A stretch of 12,347 nt of DNA from Cycloclasticus sp. Lineage in GTDB: Bacteria; Pseudomonadota; Gammaproteobacteria; Methylococcales; Cycloclasticaceae. The stretch is from positions 1-12,347 of the forward strand of contig JAHRWG010000176.1 in the NCBI GenBank assembly GCA_019090295.1. Reading direction: 5' to 3'. The stretch's first letter is position 1; every line of letters starts with the position of its first letter. The notes beneath the pieces are model-generated. The model was not told the origin of the DNA. It worked only from the letters and a program-made list of their open reading frames with translations, and ran no database searches. Both the position numbers and the translations under genes were made by a program. Below, one piece after another: positions 1 to 7,090 of this stretch.

Positions 1-2
1 AA

Positions 3-191
3 CAGCTTGAGCCAAAGGCTCGCTTTGCAAAATTAGATACAGAGAACGAGCAGCGTCTAGCCTCACGCTTTAAGATAAGAAGCATACCAACCCTAATCAT
101 CATGAAAAAGGGTAAAGAAGTGGCACGGCAAGCTGGCGTTATGAGTTCACAACAGTTTAAAGCCTGGCTAAAACCTTACTTAGATCACTAA
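3..191 (+). CDS. trxC: Thioredoxin 2 (TrxC), C-terminal part, 5' truncated
   Basis: This open frame runs in from the window edge and gives the last 62 residues of a thioredoxin-fold protein. The stretch KIRSIPTLIIMKKGKEV carries the cis-proline loop (SIPT) and the final strands and helix of the fold. The wording RF-IRSIPT resembles TrxC more than TrxA. TrxC is a cytosolic disulfide reductase that E. coli induces under oxidative stress. The WCGPC active site and the N-terminal zinc-binding part that would prove TrxC lie before base 1. The gene ends with tandem TAA stops (189-194) and converges on the membrane-protein gene with almost no gap. Assignment as thioredoxin is firm; TrxC rather than another thioredoxin is likely. 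Confidence 0.85.
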   Translation, partial: QLEPKARFAKLDTENEQRLASRFKIRSIPTLIIMKKGKEVARQAGVMSSQQFKAWLKPYLDH

Positions 192-195
192 TAAT

Positions 196-1191
196 CTAGC
201 GAACAAAAGGAAGTTTAGATTGGATGGCTGGTGGTAGCCGTGAGACAAGGTGGTAACGAGCAGTGTGCCAAAAACCTGACAAAAGAAGTAAAGAAGCGCC
301 AATTAATACGCCAGCAAAAGCAAAACTATTATTCGCCATGCCGGTTGCTTTGAGCATGTTTGTTAAAGCAAATAAAATATACACGAGCGATGAAACCATA
401 AAGGCACGTCGGTCAATGGCCAGTGATAAGCTTGTTAGCATGAGGTAGAGGGCAATAACAACCCAGGGGCTATAAGGCGCAGGGTGATTGTCTAGAATAC
501 CTAGTTCGGAAAATATAGGGTGAACAATTAAGGGGGCGGCCAATAAATGTAGCCAAAAAGCAATGTCGGATTGTTGCGTCACTCGTTGCCTATCCGCTGA
601 GTCCCATCGCATCGCAATAAGAAAACTAACCAGGCCGCCTATAAAAACAGGGTATACAAGTACTTCTTTAATGCTGGGGGCAATAGAGATGAGTAAATTA
701 ACTGCAAAAATAACACAGACTAAAACACCAGCAGCAATCGTAATAGGGACATTGAACCGCTTCCAATGCAACCAAGCAGCCAATGTTGCTATTACAGCGG
801 CAGACATTAATGAGTACTCTGATGGGGTGCCATACATAGCAACAACAGCACCAAATGTACCGCTAATAAAACTTAATAACAAGATAATCGCTGTTAAAGC
901 CAATTTACGTTTAAGCACAAAAAACTCAGCCAAGCCCCACGATAAAACAGATACTAAGACCATCGACATGGCTGGGTTTACACGGTAGGTAACCCAGGTA
1001 GATGACATAAGTGTTAATAAGCAGGCAATAACAACAAAAATATCATTAAAGCCACCAATGAATCTAAAATTTTCTTCATCGGCTAAGCTGTCAACCTTGC
1101 CTTTATTAATAGAAAGCTTAAAAGCAGTAATAGAGTGTTGACTGAAAATGCCTTTTTCAACGGCTATATCTAAATCTTTGTCTGTATACAT
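196..1191 (-). CDS. Uncharacterised ten-helix inner-membrane protein
   Basis: The 331-residue product has a soluble N-terminus of about 45 residues (MYTDKDLDIAVEKGIFSQ...), then about ten hydrophobic segments near residues 50-68, 72-91, 97-119, 127-142, 147-169, 176-194, 210-229, 241-259, 264-282 and 289-308. It ends in a basic tail. The motif ENFRFIGGFNDIF just before the first helix looks conserved and recalls bacterial DUF2157/DUF4401-type membrane proteins, but I cannot assign a family with certainty. No transporter signature, charged residue cluster or enzyme motif stands out. It starts 29 bases after the hslO stop on the same strand, so it is probably the second gene of an hslO operon. 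No good Shine-Dalgarno sequence precedes the ATG at 1191. Function unknown. Confidence 0.8.
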   Translation of the reverse strand: MYTDKDLDIAVEKGIFSQHSITAFKLSINKGKVDSLADEENFRFIGGFNDIFVVIACLLTLMSSTWVTYRVNPAMSMVLVSVLSWGLAEFFVLKRKLALTAIILLLSFISGTFGAVVAMYGTPSEYSLMSAAVIATLAAWLHWKRFNVPITIAAGVLVCVIFAVNLLISIAPSIKEVLVYPVFIGGLVSFLIAMRWDSADRQRVTQQSDIAFWLHLLAAPLIVHPIFSELGILDNHPAPYSPWVVIALYLMLTSLSLAIDRRAFMVSSLVYILFALTNMLKATGMANNSFAFAGVLIGASLLLLSGFWHTARYHLVSRLPPAIQSKLPFVR

Positions 1192-1220
1192 AGGCGGTAA
1201 GTGCTTCGTGATAACGCTAG

Positions 1221-2093
1221 TTAATGGATAAGGTTGGACTTGCTGCTGGTACCAACACTAAAGATCTGTTTAATATCAATACTATCAAAATGGTAATGTT
1301 TATTACAGAAGTCACAGTCGACATCAACGGCGCCTTTTTCTTGAATGAGTGACATCATATCTTCCAGCCCAAAGGTGAGTATATTCGCTTCAATTTTTTC
1401 TTTAGAGCAGCTGCATTCAAAGCGAATAGGCTGTGGTTCATAAAGTCTAACCGTTTCTTCATGAAATAAACGGTGAATAATATCGGTAGAGCTAATGGTT
1501 AAAAGTTCATCTTTTTTTATCGTATCAGCCAGCATTTCAATGCGTTCCCAGTCAGCTTGTTCGCCTTGGTGGGCAGGAAGTTCTTGTAAGAGTAAGCCCA
1601 CTGCTTTATGACCGTCTACAGCAAACCAAAGCCTTGTTTTAAGTTGCTCAGATTGCTTGAAATAAGCTTCAATCATTTCACTGAAAAGCTCTCCCTCTAT
1701 ATTGACAATACCTTGGTAAGCGTTGCCTTGATCGGGCTTTATGGTTAATACAAGCCGGCCATCACCAAATAATTGAGATAAATTACCTGGACTAATGTCG
1801 CCGTTCCAATGTGCTAGCCCCCTAACCGTTTGCTGCTCATCTGCTTGTGCAACGAGCATGCTAATAGGGCCATTTCCTTGAACCTGCAGGATTAAAGAAC
1901 CTTTGAATTTTAACGTGGCCGATAAAAGTACCGACGTAGCGAGAGCTTGGCCGAGTTGATCAGCCACCGTTGCAGGGTAATTATGATTAGCCAAGGCAGC
2001 TTGCCAGCTAGCATCTAAGGTCACTATTTCGCCCCTAATTCCTAAGTCTTCAAATATAAAACGAAGCAGTTGATCTTTATCATCAGTTGTCAT
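1221..2093 (-). CDS. hslO: Hsp33 redox-regulated chaperone
   Basis: The 290-residue product matches Hsp33 in length and layout. Its N-terminal substrate-binding domain opens with DQLLRFIFEDLGIRGEIV and includes LKFKGSLILQVQGNGP near residues 61-76. The C-terminal zinc redox switch has C227-x-C229 (FECSC) and C260-x2-C263 (DCDFC), equivalent to Cys232, 234, 265 and 268 of E. coli. In known Hsp33 these cysteines hold Zn in the reduced form. Oxidation with unfolding releases the zinc and turns the protein into an ATP-independent holdase in the cytosol. All four ligands are present, so it should be functional. E. coli places hslR before hslO; no hslR is seen here, and a membrane-protein gene follows instead. 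A strong -10 box lies about 50 bases upstream. Confidence 0.96.
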   Translation of the reverse strand: MTTDDKDQLLRFIFEDLGIRGEIVTLDASWQAALANHNYPATVADQLGQALATSVLLSATLKFKGSLILQVQGNGPISMLVAQADEQQTVRGLAHWNGDISPGNLSQLFGDGRLVLTIKPDQGNAYQGIVNIEGELFSEMIEAYFKQSEQLKTRLWFAVDGHKAVGLLLQELPAHQGEQADWERIEMLADTIKKDELLTISSTDIIHRLFHEETVRLYEPQPIRFECSCSKEKIEANILTFGLEDMMSLIQEKGAVDVDCDFCNKHYHFDSIDIKQIFSVGTSSKSNLIH

Positions 2094-2140
2094 TATTCAA
2101 GTATCCATGGTGGTTTGCCTAAAAGGCGAAGGTGGCCGTT

Positions 2141-2146
2141 ATTATA
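2141..2146 (-). promoter_or_regulatory. Predicted -10 box for hslO
   Basis: On the minus strand a perfect TATAAT sits 48 bases before the hslO ATG. The sequence 16-18 bases further upstream (TGAATT / GTGAAT) is a poor -35 match, so this may be a weak or activator-dependent sigma-70 promoter. The 5' leader holds a small inverted repeat, GCCT-AAA-AGGC (2117-2127). No sigma-32 heat-shock promoter could be made out. Confidence 0.4.
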
Positions 2147-2196
2147 TAATATGACAGCTGCTTAATTCACAGTAAGCGATGGATTCTTGGTTAGAC

Positions 2197-2243
2197 GGCC
2201 TTTTGGGTAAGCTTACGATTGTATGACAGTCTATAGGCCTTTT
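2197..2243. repeat. Direct GGCCTTTT repeats flanking a 10-bp palindrome
   Basis: In the 150-base gap between hslO and the EAL-gene tail, GGCCTTTT occurs at 2197-2204 and again at 2236-2243. Between them is the perfect palindrome GTAAGCTTAC (2207-2216). There is no GC-rich stem followed by a T-run of the kind that makes a convincing terminator for the EAL transcript. The role is unknown; the palindrome could be an operator half of some kind or chance. Confidence 0.25.
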
Positions 2244-2669
2244 CTAAAGACTCTTTAAAATACTATAGATCTCATCATATACCAGCTGAAGCTCTGGAAG
2301 GCTCTCTCTAGCTTGTTTGTATTCACCACTTTGGTATTTCAGCAGTAGCGCGTGAGCGACTAGGTGAAGTTTTCCGTGAGCCTCGTTAAGTTGGTCTAGG
2401 TTGTCGAGTTTAAAGGCTTTTTCTTTTATTGCTCGATTAATCCACGAGCCACAAGGGCAGTGATTGGTATCCATAATGGGCCAATGTTCAAGCTCTTCCG
2501 GTGCCGAGTGGATATTCGTTATAAAGGTGTCCTTCCAGTTTTGAGTCACCAGCTTAAATAAACTTACCTTGCCTTCTTTACTCGTCAACGACTGCTTACT
2601 GCCACAAAGTAGCCATTCTTGGTTAGGGGTGTACGCTTTTAGCCATGGTATAAACTCATCAACAGGCAT
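2244..2669 (-). CDS. C-terminal EAL end and CZB-like zinc-binding tail, cut off by an in-frame TGA
   Basis: This open frame is not an independent gene by content: it continues, in the same frame, the GGDEF-EAL protein upstream. From just after the TGA at 2703-2705 the frame reads QKAQGYGIAKPMPVDEF, which is the last conserved EAL motif (QGY...P). It then runs about 140 residues to TAG at 2244. The tail has HCPCGSW (C865, C867, W870 if numbered through the TGA) and H892-x3-H896-x3-H900. This resembles the C-x-x-G-x-W and HxxxH parts of the CZB chemoreceptor zinc-binding domain. The usual first His of CZB is not at its expected place (Thr there), so the metal set may differ. An ATG at 2669 could start a free 141-residue protein, but no Shine-Dalgarno sequence supports it. 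More likely it is made by read-through, or is a dead remnant. Confidence 0.7.
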   Translation of the reverse strand: MPVDEFIPWLKAYTPNQEWLLCGSKQSLTSKEGKVSLFKLVTQNWKDTFITNIHSAPEELEHWPIMDTNHCPCGSWINRAIKEKAFKLDNLDQLNEAHGKLHLVAHALLLKYQSGEYKQARESLPELQLVYDEIYSILKSL

Positions 2670-2670
2670 C

Positions 2671-2689
2671 GGTTTGGCAATGCCATACC
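2671..2689 (-). other. Small hairpin 13 bases after the in-frame TGA
   Basis: On the coding strand, 5'-GGTATGGC-ATT-GCCAAACC-3' folds into an eight-position stem with one A-A mismatch and a 3-base loop, starting 14 bases after the TGA. The position is near that of bacterial SECIS elements, but the loop has no G in its first bases and the stem is short. The same bases also encode conserved EAL residues (GYGIAKP), so the folding may be incidental. Confidence 0.3.
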
Positions 2690-2702
2690 CTTGAGCTTTC
2701 TG

Positions 2703-2705
2703 TCA
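2703..2705 (-). other. In-frame TGA at the usual Cys position of the EAL domain
   Basis: The EAL protein reads ...HGLMLIIMG, TGA, QKAQGYGIAKP. EAL domains usually have LGC or MGC followed three residues later by QGY, so the TGA stands exactly where Cys is expected (codon 783) and the frame is unbroken on both sides. TGA is followed by C, a comparatively weak termination context. A single TGC/TGT-to-TGA change, a sequencing error or genuine recoding all fit. Elsewhere TGA acts as a normal stop (for example the binding-protein gene at 5048-5050), so a global code change is unlikely. Confidence 0.85.
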
Positions 2706-5051
2706 GCCCATAATGATTAACATTAAGCCATGAGCCGTGCTTTCCACCCCTTCTGCAATAATTTCGCGTCCAAATGAGTCCGCCATACCAATGATGCTAT
2801 CAATAATGGCAAAGTCACTGGGGTCATTGATCATATCACTAACAAAACTTCGGTCGACCTTGATGGTATTAGCCGGCAAGTTTCTCAAGTGTGTTAATGA
2901 TGAATAGCCTGTCCCAAAATCATCAAGTGCGACCGTAACGCCTAAATTACTTTGGCAGGCCTTGATAACCTTAGTGACAGCATGCAGGTCTCCTAACGCT
3001 GAGCTTTCTAATATTTCTAGCTCTAAGGATTGCGGGTTAACCGATGGGTGGTGATTAAGGGCCTTCTCGAGTTTAGTAAGAAATGTCTCAGACAATAAAT
3101 GGTATGAAGAAATGTTGACACTAATATCAGCTTTAATACCTTCTTGATGACAGGTGGCAAGGTGAGAGAGGGCCTCATTAATAACCCAGTTGCCTATGTC
3201 AATCTCTAAGTCGGTTCTTTCAATAATGGGTAAAAAGTCTAGAGGGGGAATAAGGCCTTTTTCAGGGTGGATCCAACGAATTAGCGCTTCTGCACCAAAT
3301 ACATCGCCGGTGACCATATTAACCTTTGGTTGGTAATATAAACTAAATTCTTGATGGGCGAATGCTTGCTTCAGCCTATTCAACTGTAGTTGTTTATTAA
3401 TGGATTCCTTTTCGTCACTCGAACTAAATAATCGATAATTATTTTTACCCGATAGTTTAGCGGCATACATCGCTTGATCGGCATGACGAAGTAATGTATC
3501 AATATCACCCTTGTCCTCTGGGTATAAGGTGATGCCACTCGATGCTGTTATTTTATGGCTGTGACCATTAATAGTATAGGGTTTGGCCAGTGAACGGTGG
3601 ATGCGCTCTAAGCTTTGTTCGCATTGAGCGTAGGAGTTAATATCACCAAGGAGAATCGCAAACTCATCCCCACCTTGACGAGAGGTTGTGTCCTCTTCTC
3701 GAATGCAACGGGTTATGCGGTTAGCCACTTCGATCAATAATTTGTCGCCGACGTCGTGACCAAAAGTATCATTGATACCTTTGAAACTATCTAAATCTAG
3801 AAAGCAAACAGCCAACATGCTTTCGCTGCGTTTGCTATGAGCAATGGCTTGATGGAAACGGTCGATGAATAAAGTGCGATTGGGTAATTCAGTCAGTGCA
3901 TCATAATGAGCTAAAAAATTTAGTTTTTCTCGTTGTTGCTTATTCTCAGTAATGTCGCTGAAGCTACCAATATAATGAGTTACACAGTTAAACTCATCTT
4001 TAATGACAGAAATGCTGAGTAACGTAGCATACAGCTCGCCATTTTTTTTGCGGTTCCATACCTCACCTTGCCAGCGCCCATGTTTTTTTATTTGTTCCCA
4101 CAGTTCAGTATAGAACTTAGAGGTTTCATCACCGGAATGTAATGAACGAGCGGGTTTACCAATAAGTTCATCGTGGCTATACCCAGACATCTCGCAAAGA
4201 GCAGGATTAATGTCGATGATTTTTCTATTCGTTCCCGCAATAAGAATGCCTTCTTGGCTATTACTAAAAACACGGGAAGAGAGGAGTATTTTCTTGTTTT
4301 TCTCCTGTAATTCGAGTCTAGACATTTGTACCGCCTTAACCGTTTCATTCAGAGAGTGGGTAAGAAAAGAGATGTCTTTTGAATAATGACTAGGGATTTT
4401 TTTTGTAGGAATGCCATCGGCATCAGTATGCGTTATCGTCGCTATGATTCTGGATAATGGCCGAGTGATAAGATACTTTATGGAAGCCATCATCATGAGG
4501 ACCATTAGTAGGGTGATGACAAGGGTTTGGGCTAAGGTGTTTTTGACAATACTATTAAGTTTGAGCGCCAATAAGCGCTCAGACGTGTAAATAGTGATGG
4601 TTCCTATTGTGTCCTTTGTTGGGCCAATAATGTCATAGCTATCTCTGTAGTAGCTTGTTTTAAGCTGTTTGTTTTGTTCATGGTCAGCTGAATCATAATC
4701 AACAATATTCCAGTTTTTATCTCTAATTTTGCCACTAATAAAGGCGGTTTTTCCGAGTAACTTCCCCATATTATAATCTTCAATAATAATAGCAAAGTAG
4801 TTGCGGCGTTCAATTTCTGTTGTTACAAGGTGCTCATATTCCTGCACGGCATAAGCCGATATTAAGTCAGTAATGTTATTCTTTAAAGCAATAGCGCTCG
4901 ACTCTGAACTACTGTGTACTTCGTTGATAAACTGACTTTTTATAATGAGGTAATTGTAAGTGGCGAACAGGCTCATTACTAAGATAATAGTGATCGCAAT
5001 AACAATCCCTAATACCGTGTATAGGGCGGGCTTAGTCTTCATCATTCTCAT
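2703..5051 (-). CDS. Membrane HAMP-PAS-GGDEF-EAL c-di-GMP protein (ends at in-frame TGA)
   Basis: The 782 residues run in this order: transmembrane helix 12-34, an extracytoplasmic sensor region of about 140 residues, helix 173-195, HAMP to about 245, PAS about 255-370, GGDEF about 375-540, and EAL from about 555. The cyclase motif GGDEF (460-464) is intact, with an inhibitory RxxD site (R451-D454). The phosphodiesterase has E588-A-L, N646, E679, DD 710-711, K731 and E767. Both activities therefore look possible, but the TGA removes the QGY glutamine that belongs to the active site in characterised EAL enzymes, plus the tail. Unless the stop is bypassed, phosphodiesterase activity is doubtful while the cyclase should survive. 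The ATG overlaps the stop of the binding-protein gene as ATGA, so the two are translationally coupled. The full read-through product would be 935 residues. Confidence 0.93.
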   Translation of the reverse strand: MRMMKTKPALYTVLGIVIAITIILVMSLFATYNYLIIKSQFINEVHSSSESSAIALKNNITDLISAYAVQEYEHLVTTEIERRNYFAIIIEDYNMGKLLGKTAFISGKIRDKNWNIVDYDSADHEQNKQLKTSYYRDSYDIIGPTKDTIGTITIYTSERLLALKLNSIVKNTLAQTLVITLLMVLMMMASIKYLITRPLSRIIATITHTDADGIPTKKIPSHYSKDISFLTHSLNETVKAVQMSRLELQEKNKKILLSSRVFSNSQEGILIAGTNRKIIDINPALCEMSGYSHDELIGKPARSLHSGDETSKFYTELWEQIKKHGRWQGEVWNRKKNGELYATLLSISVIKDEFNCVTHYIGSFSDITENKQQREKLNFLAHYDALTELPNRTLFIDRFHQAIAHSKRSESMLAVCFLDLDSFKGINDTFGHDVGDKLLIEVANRITRCIREEDTTSRQGGDEFAILLGDINSYAQCEQSLERIHRSLAKPYTINGHSHKITASSGITLYPEDKGDIDTLLRHADQAMYAAKLSGKNNYRLFSSSDEKESINKQLQLNRLKQAFAHQEFSLYYQPKVNMVTGDVFGAEALIRWIHPEKGLIPPLDFLPIIERTDLEIDIGNWVINEALSHLATCHQEGIKADISVNISSYHLLSETFLTKLEKALNHHPSVNPQSLELEILESSALGDLHAVTKVIKACQSNLGVTVALDDFGTGYSSLTHLRNLPANTIKVDRSFVSDMINDPSDFAIIDSIIGMADSFGREIIAEGVESTAHGLMLIIMG

Positions 5052-6064
5052 TCTTTAAGTATAGTATCCATACCTAAAACATTTCTTTTTATGGTACCTA
5101 TGTGCCTATCAATATTATCTGCAGATATGACAAGTACGGGGACCTTTACTTCCTTGTCGATGGTTTTACCCAGCAAGTAATTTTCCATGCTATCCATAGC
5201 ATTTTGGCCCATTAGATAGGGTTGTTGCATAGCAGACCCAGCCAGTATGCCTTGAGGAATAAGCTTAAGAAATATGGGTTCAGCATCAAAACTAATCAAT
5301 AATATTTCACCCTGTCTTTTCGAATCTATAATGGCATCGGAGGCGGCTTGGTGCCTATTAGAGCCTTGCAGCCATATGGCACGAAGACTGGGGTTTTGGG
5401 TGATAAATGCGATGCTGAAATCATACGTTTCTTGATAGGAAAAAGAAGCCTGCTGAGAAATGCCAACAGCCTTGATGCCTTCTTCGTTAATCGCTTGCAT
5501 AAAGCCAGCTGTTCGAGCGCGGCCATTAGCTCTTTTTTGAGGAATAGCAATGATTCCAACACTGCCCTGAGCCCAGCCTCGCGCAAGCATTTTATTGCTA
5601 AGTAGTTTGCCAAGTTGGTAAGCGCCATTTTTGTTATCTGATGAGATGTAGGACACGTAGTCATGACTATTAGCCCCAATATCAGAAATAACAATAGGGA
5701 TATTAGCTTTTTTGGCAAACTTAATAAGCGTCAGGGCAGCTAAAGATGACGTTGGTGAAATAATAATACCATCGACGTTTTGTTGGATAGCACGAAAAGT
5801 GTTCTCTAATTCGCGTTTAGCATTATTATTAGAACTGTAAACAGTGACGGTATGACCTTTTAACTTAGCCTTGTCTTGCACGCCTTTAGCCATAAGAGAC
5901 CAAAATGGAATCCTCATGTCGGACACAATATAGGCTATATTTTTGCTAGAAGTGGGTATGACATGCTGAGTTTCAGCAGCGCTGAGCTTCGAGTTAAAGC
6001 CAGTGCCAATAACGAGCAAAAAAAGGATGAGGAGCCGCATGTCTAGTGAAGGTGCAAGTTTCAT
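5048..6064 (-). CDS. Periplasmic sugar-type substrate-binding protein
   Basis: The 338-residue product starts with a Sec signal peptide: a hydrophobic core LLILFLLVIGTGF and probable cleavage near residue 30 (LSAA/ET). The mature part is a type-1 periplasmic binding fold of the RbsB/YtfQ kind. It shows IAYIVSDMRIPFWSLMAKGVQDKA, VDGIIISP, IPIVISDIG, a mid-domain SVGIIAIPQKRANGRARTAGF and ISFDAEP. No ABC permease or ATPase gene is next to it. It is fused by a 4-base ATGA overlap to the GGDEF-EAL membrane protein, so it most likely serves as that protein's ligand-presenting partner, as LuxP does for LuxQ (inference). The ligand is unknown. The ATG at 6064 has no clear Shine-Dalgarno sequence; Met9 (6040) is an alternative start that still leaves a normal signal peptide. 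Confidence 0.85.
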   Translation of the reverse strand: MKLAPSLDMRLLILFLLVIGTGFNSKLSAAETQHVIPTSSKNIAYIVSDMRIPFWSLMAKGVQDKAKLKGHTVTVYSSNNNAKRELENTFRAIQQNVDGIIISPTSSLAALTLIKFAKKANIPIVISDIGANSHDYVSYISSDNKNGAYQLGKLLSNKMLARGWAQGSVGIIAIPQKRANGRARTAGFMQAINEEGIKAVGISQQASFSYQETYDFSIAFITQNPSLRAIWLQGSNRHQAASDAIIDSKRQGEILLISFDAEPIFLKLIPQGILAGSAMQQPYLMGQNAMDSMENYLLGKTIDKEVKVPVLVISADNIDRHIGTIKRNVLGMDTILKE

Positions 6065-6098
6065 AGTTATTATTTATAAATGCCACTTAATAGACTTT

Positions 6099-6127
6099 AG
6101 TGTACTAGCCCAACCATAAACAGGCAA
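6099..6127 (-). promoter_or_regulatory. Predicted sigma-70 promoter for the binding-protein/GGDEF-EAL operon
   Basis: On the minus strand TTGCCT (6122-6127) and TACACT (6099-6104) are separated by exactly 17 bases. Each matches four of six consensus positions. The start point would fall about 30 bases before the ATG at 6064. It lies in the 275-base divergent gap shared with the flavin-reductase-like gene. I see no other strong element there apart from a short AGCGCT palindrome near 6270. Confidence 0.4.
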
Positions 6128-6329
6128 TTGCTGGTCTTAAAAGAAGGGGCTATTAATTGATGTTTTTAATGAAGCATGGGCTACCTAAATATGAGTACAG
6201 GTATTCGGCTAAATAAATAGGCCGCTGTTATGACTACTAGCGCATGTTTAGACAGGCGGATGATTATAAGCGCTAACTAATCTAGTGGTGGTTAGTTTTC
6301 AAGTGTAGTATAAGGTGATTTTAATTTTT

Positions 6330-6333
6330 GGAG
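6330..6333 (+). promoter_or_regulatory. Shine-Dalgarno GGAG that fixes the flavoprotein start
   Basis: GGAG lies six bases before the ATG at 6340. The upstream TTG at 6328 overlaps this ribosome site, so the ATG, not the TTG, is the likely start. Confidence 0.75.
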
Positions 6334-6339
6334 TTTCAA

Positions 6340-7068
6340 ATGGGTGCGTCATGTACAGGGGAAGTGGTTTTATCAGAGATGATCAGTAAAGGCATCTTAT
6401 TGCTAAGAATAAAGCTGCTTGAACCTCAGTCTGTTGCTTTTAAAGCAGGGCAATATATTGCCTTATCGGTGCCGAACACAAAAAAACAATCCTATTACTC
6501 CATCGCTTCATCACCTAATAGGGATGGCGAGATTGAGTTGCTTATTAAAGAAGACGTGACGGGTGCGGGCTCTTCTTACTTGTTTTCATTACAGGTGGGT
6601 GACTCACTTCACTTTAATATGCCCTTAGGCACCGCTTTTTTACAAGAGGACAATGAGCATAATATTATTTTTGTCGCTGGCGCCTCTGGAGCTAGCTATA
6701 TTCGGTCGATGATTCATTACCTTGATGAAACGAAGCAATTGACTAAACGTGATATCTATTATTTTTTAGGTGCAAGAGAAGCGGATGAGTTATTGGAACC
6801 TGAGTTTATGCACCAGTTGGCAGAAAAGCACAGTCGCTTTCATTTTATTCCTGCCTTATCAGAGCAAGAAGACTGGGATGGGCATACGGGTTTAGTCACG
6901 GATGTTATTCAAAAAATAATGCCTGAAAATATGGTGCAATGGGATGTTTATTGTGCCGGTTCATTCCCGATGGTTAAAGCCGTGGCCGAAACATTAATTG
7001 AACACAAAAATATTCAGCCGAGTCGATTCTTTTCGGATTTATACACCCCAGAAACAAAAGAGGCTTAA
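6340..7068 (+). CDS. Fre-like NAD(P)H-flavin / ferredoxin reductase family oxidoreductase
   Basis: The 242-residue product has the two-domain ferredoxin-NADP reductase fold. An FAD-binding barrel contains FKAGQYIALSVP and YYSIASSP (52-59). An NAD(P)-binding domain has VAGASGASYIRSM (112-124) and YCAGSFPMVKA (204-214), and the C-terminus ends FFSDLY. The layout and the G-x-SY-x-RS wording are closest to the NAD(P)H-flavin reductase Fre/LuxG group, which moves electrons from NAD(P)H to free flavin in the cytosol. There is no 2Fe-2S domain. The usual Arg of the RxYS flavin motif is Ser51 here, and the usual GGTG is GASG, so flavin binding may be looser than in true flavoproteins, as in Fre. It stands alone, divergent from the c-di-GMP operon and convergent with a cupin gene. 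The exact substrate is unclear. Confidence 0.82.
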   Translation: MGASCTGEVVLSEMISKGILLLRIKLLEPQSVAFKAGQYIALSVPNTKKQSYYSIASSPNRDGEIELLIKEDVTGAGSSYLFSLQVGDSLHFNMPLGTAFLQEDNEHNIIFVAGASGASYIRSMIHYLDETKQLTKRDIYYFLGAREADELLEPEFMHQLAEKHSRFHFIPALSEQEDWDGHTGLVTDVIQKIMPENMVQWDVYCAGSFPMVKAVAETLIEHKNIQPSRFFSDLYTPETKEA

Positions 7069-7090
7069 TTTTTAACGATGCTTTAAAAAT
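7068..7090. terminator. Possible AT-only bidirectional hairpin between convergent genes
   Basis: ATTTTTAA (7068-7075) and TTAAAAAT (7083-7090) form an eight-pair stem around a 7-base loop. The structure spans both stop codons of the two convergent genes. The stem has no G-C pairs, so termination strength is doubtful. Confidence 0.25.

Noticed and set aside
263..988. Plus-strand open frames inside the membrane-protein gene
   Set aside because: They lie opposite a coherent ten-helix protein, have no ribosome site and show no recognisable domain.
2669..2705. A frameshift separating the EAL domain from its C-terminal tail
   Set aside because: The two parts are in the same frame; only the single TGA separates them, with 11 sense codons up to the ATG at 2669.
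4088..4813. Extra minus-strand frames within the GGDEF-EAL gene
   Set aside because: They are out of frame with continuous PAS and sensor coding sequence and have low-complexity translations.
6328..6330. TTG start for the flavin-reductase-like gene
   Set aside because: The TTG overlaps the GGAG ribosome site that serves the ATG at 6340.
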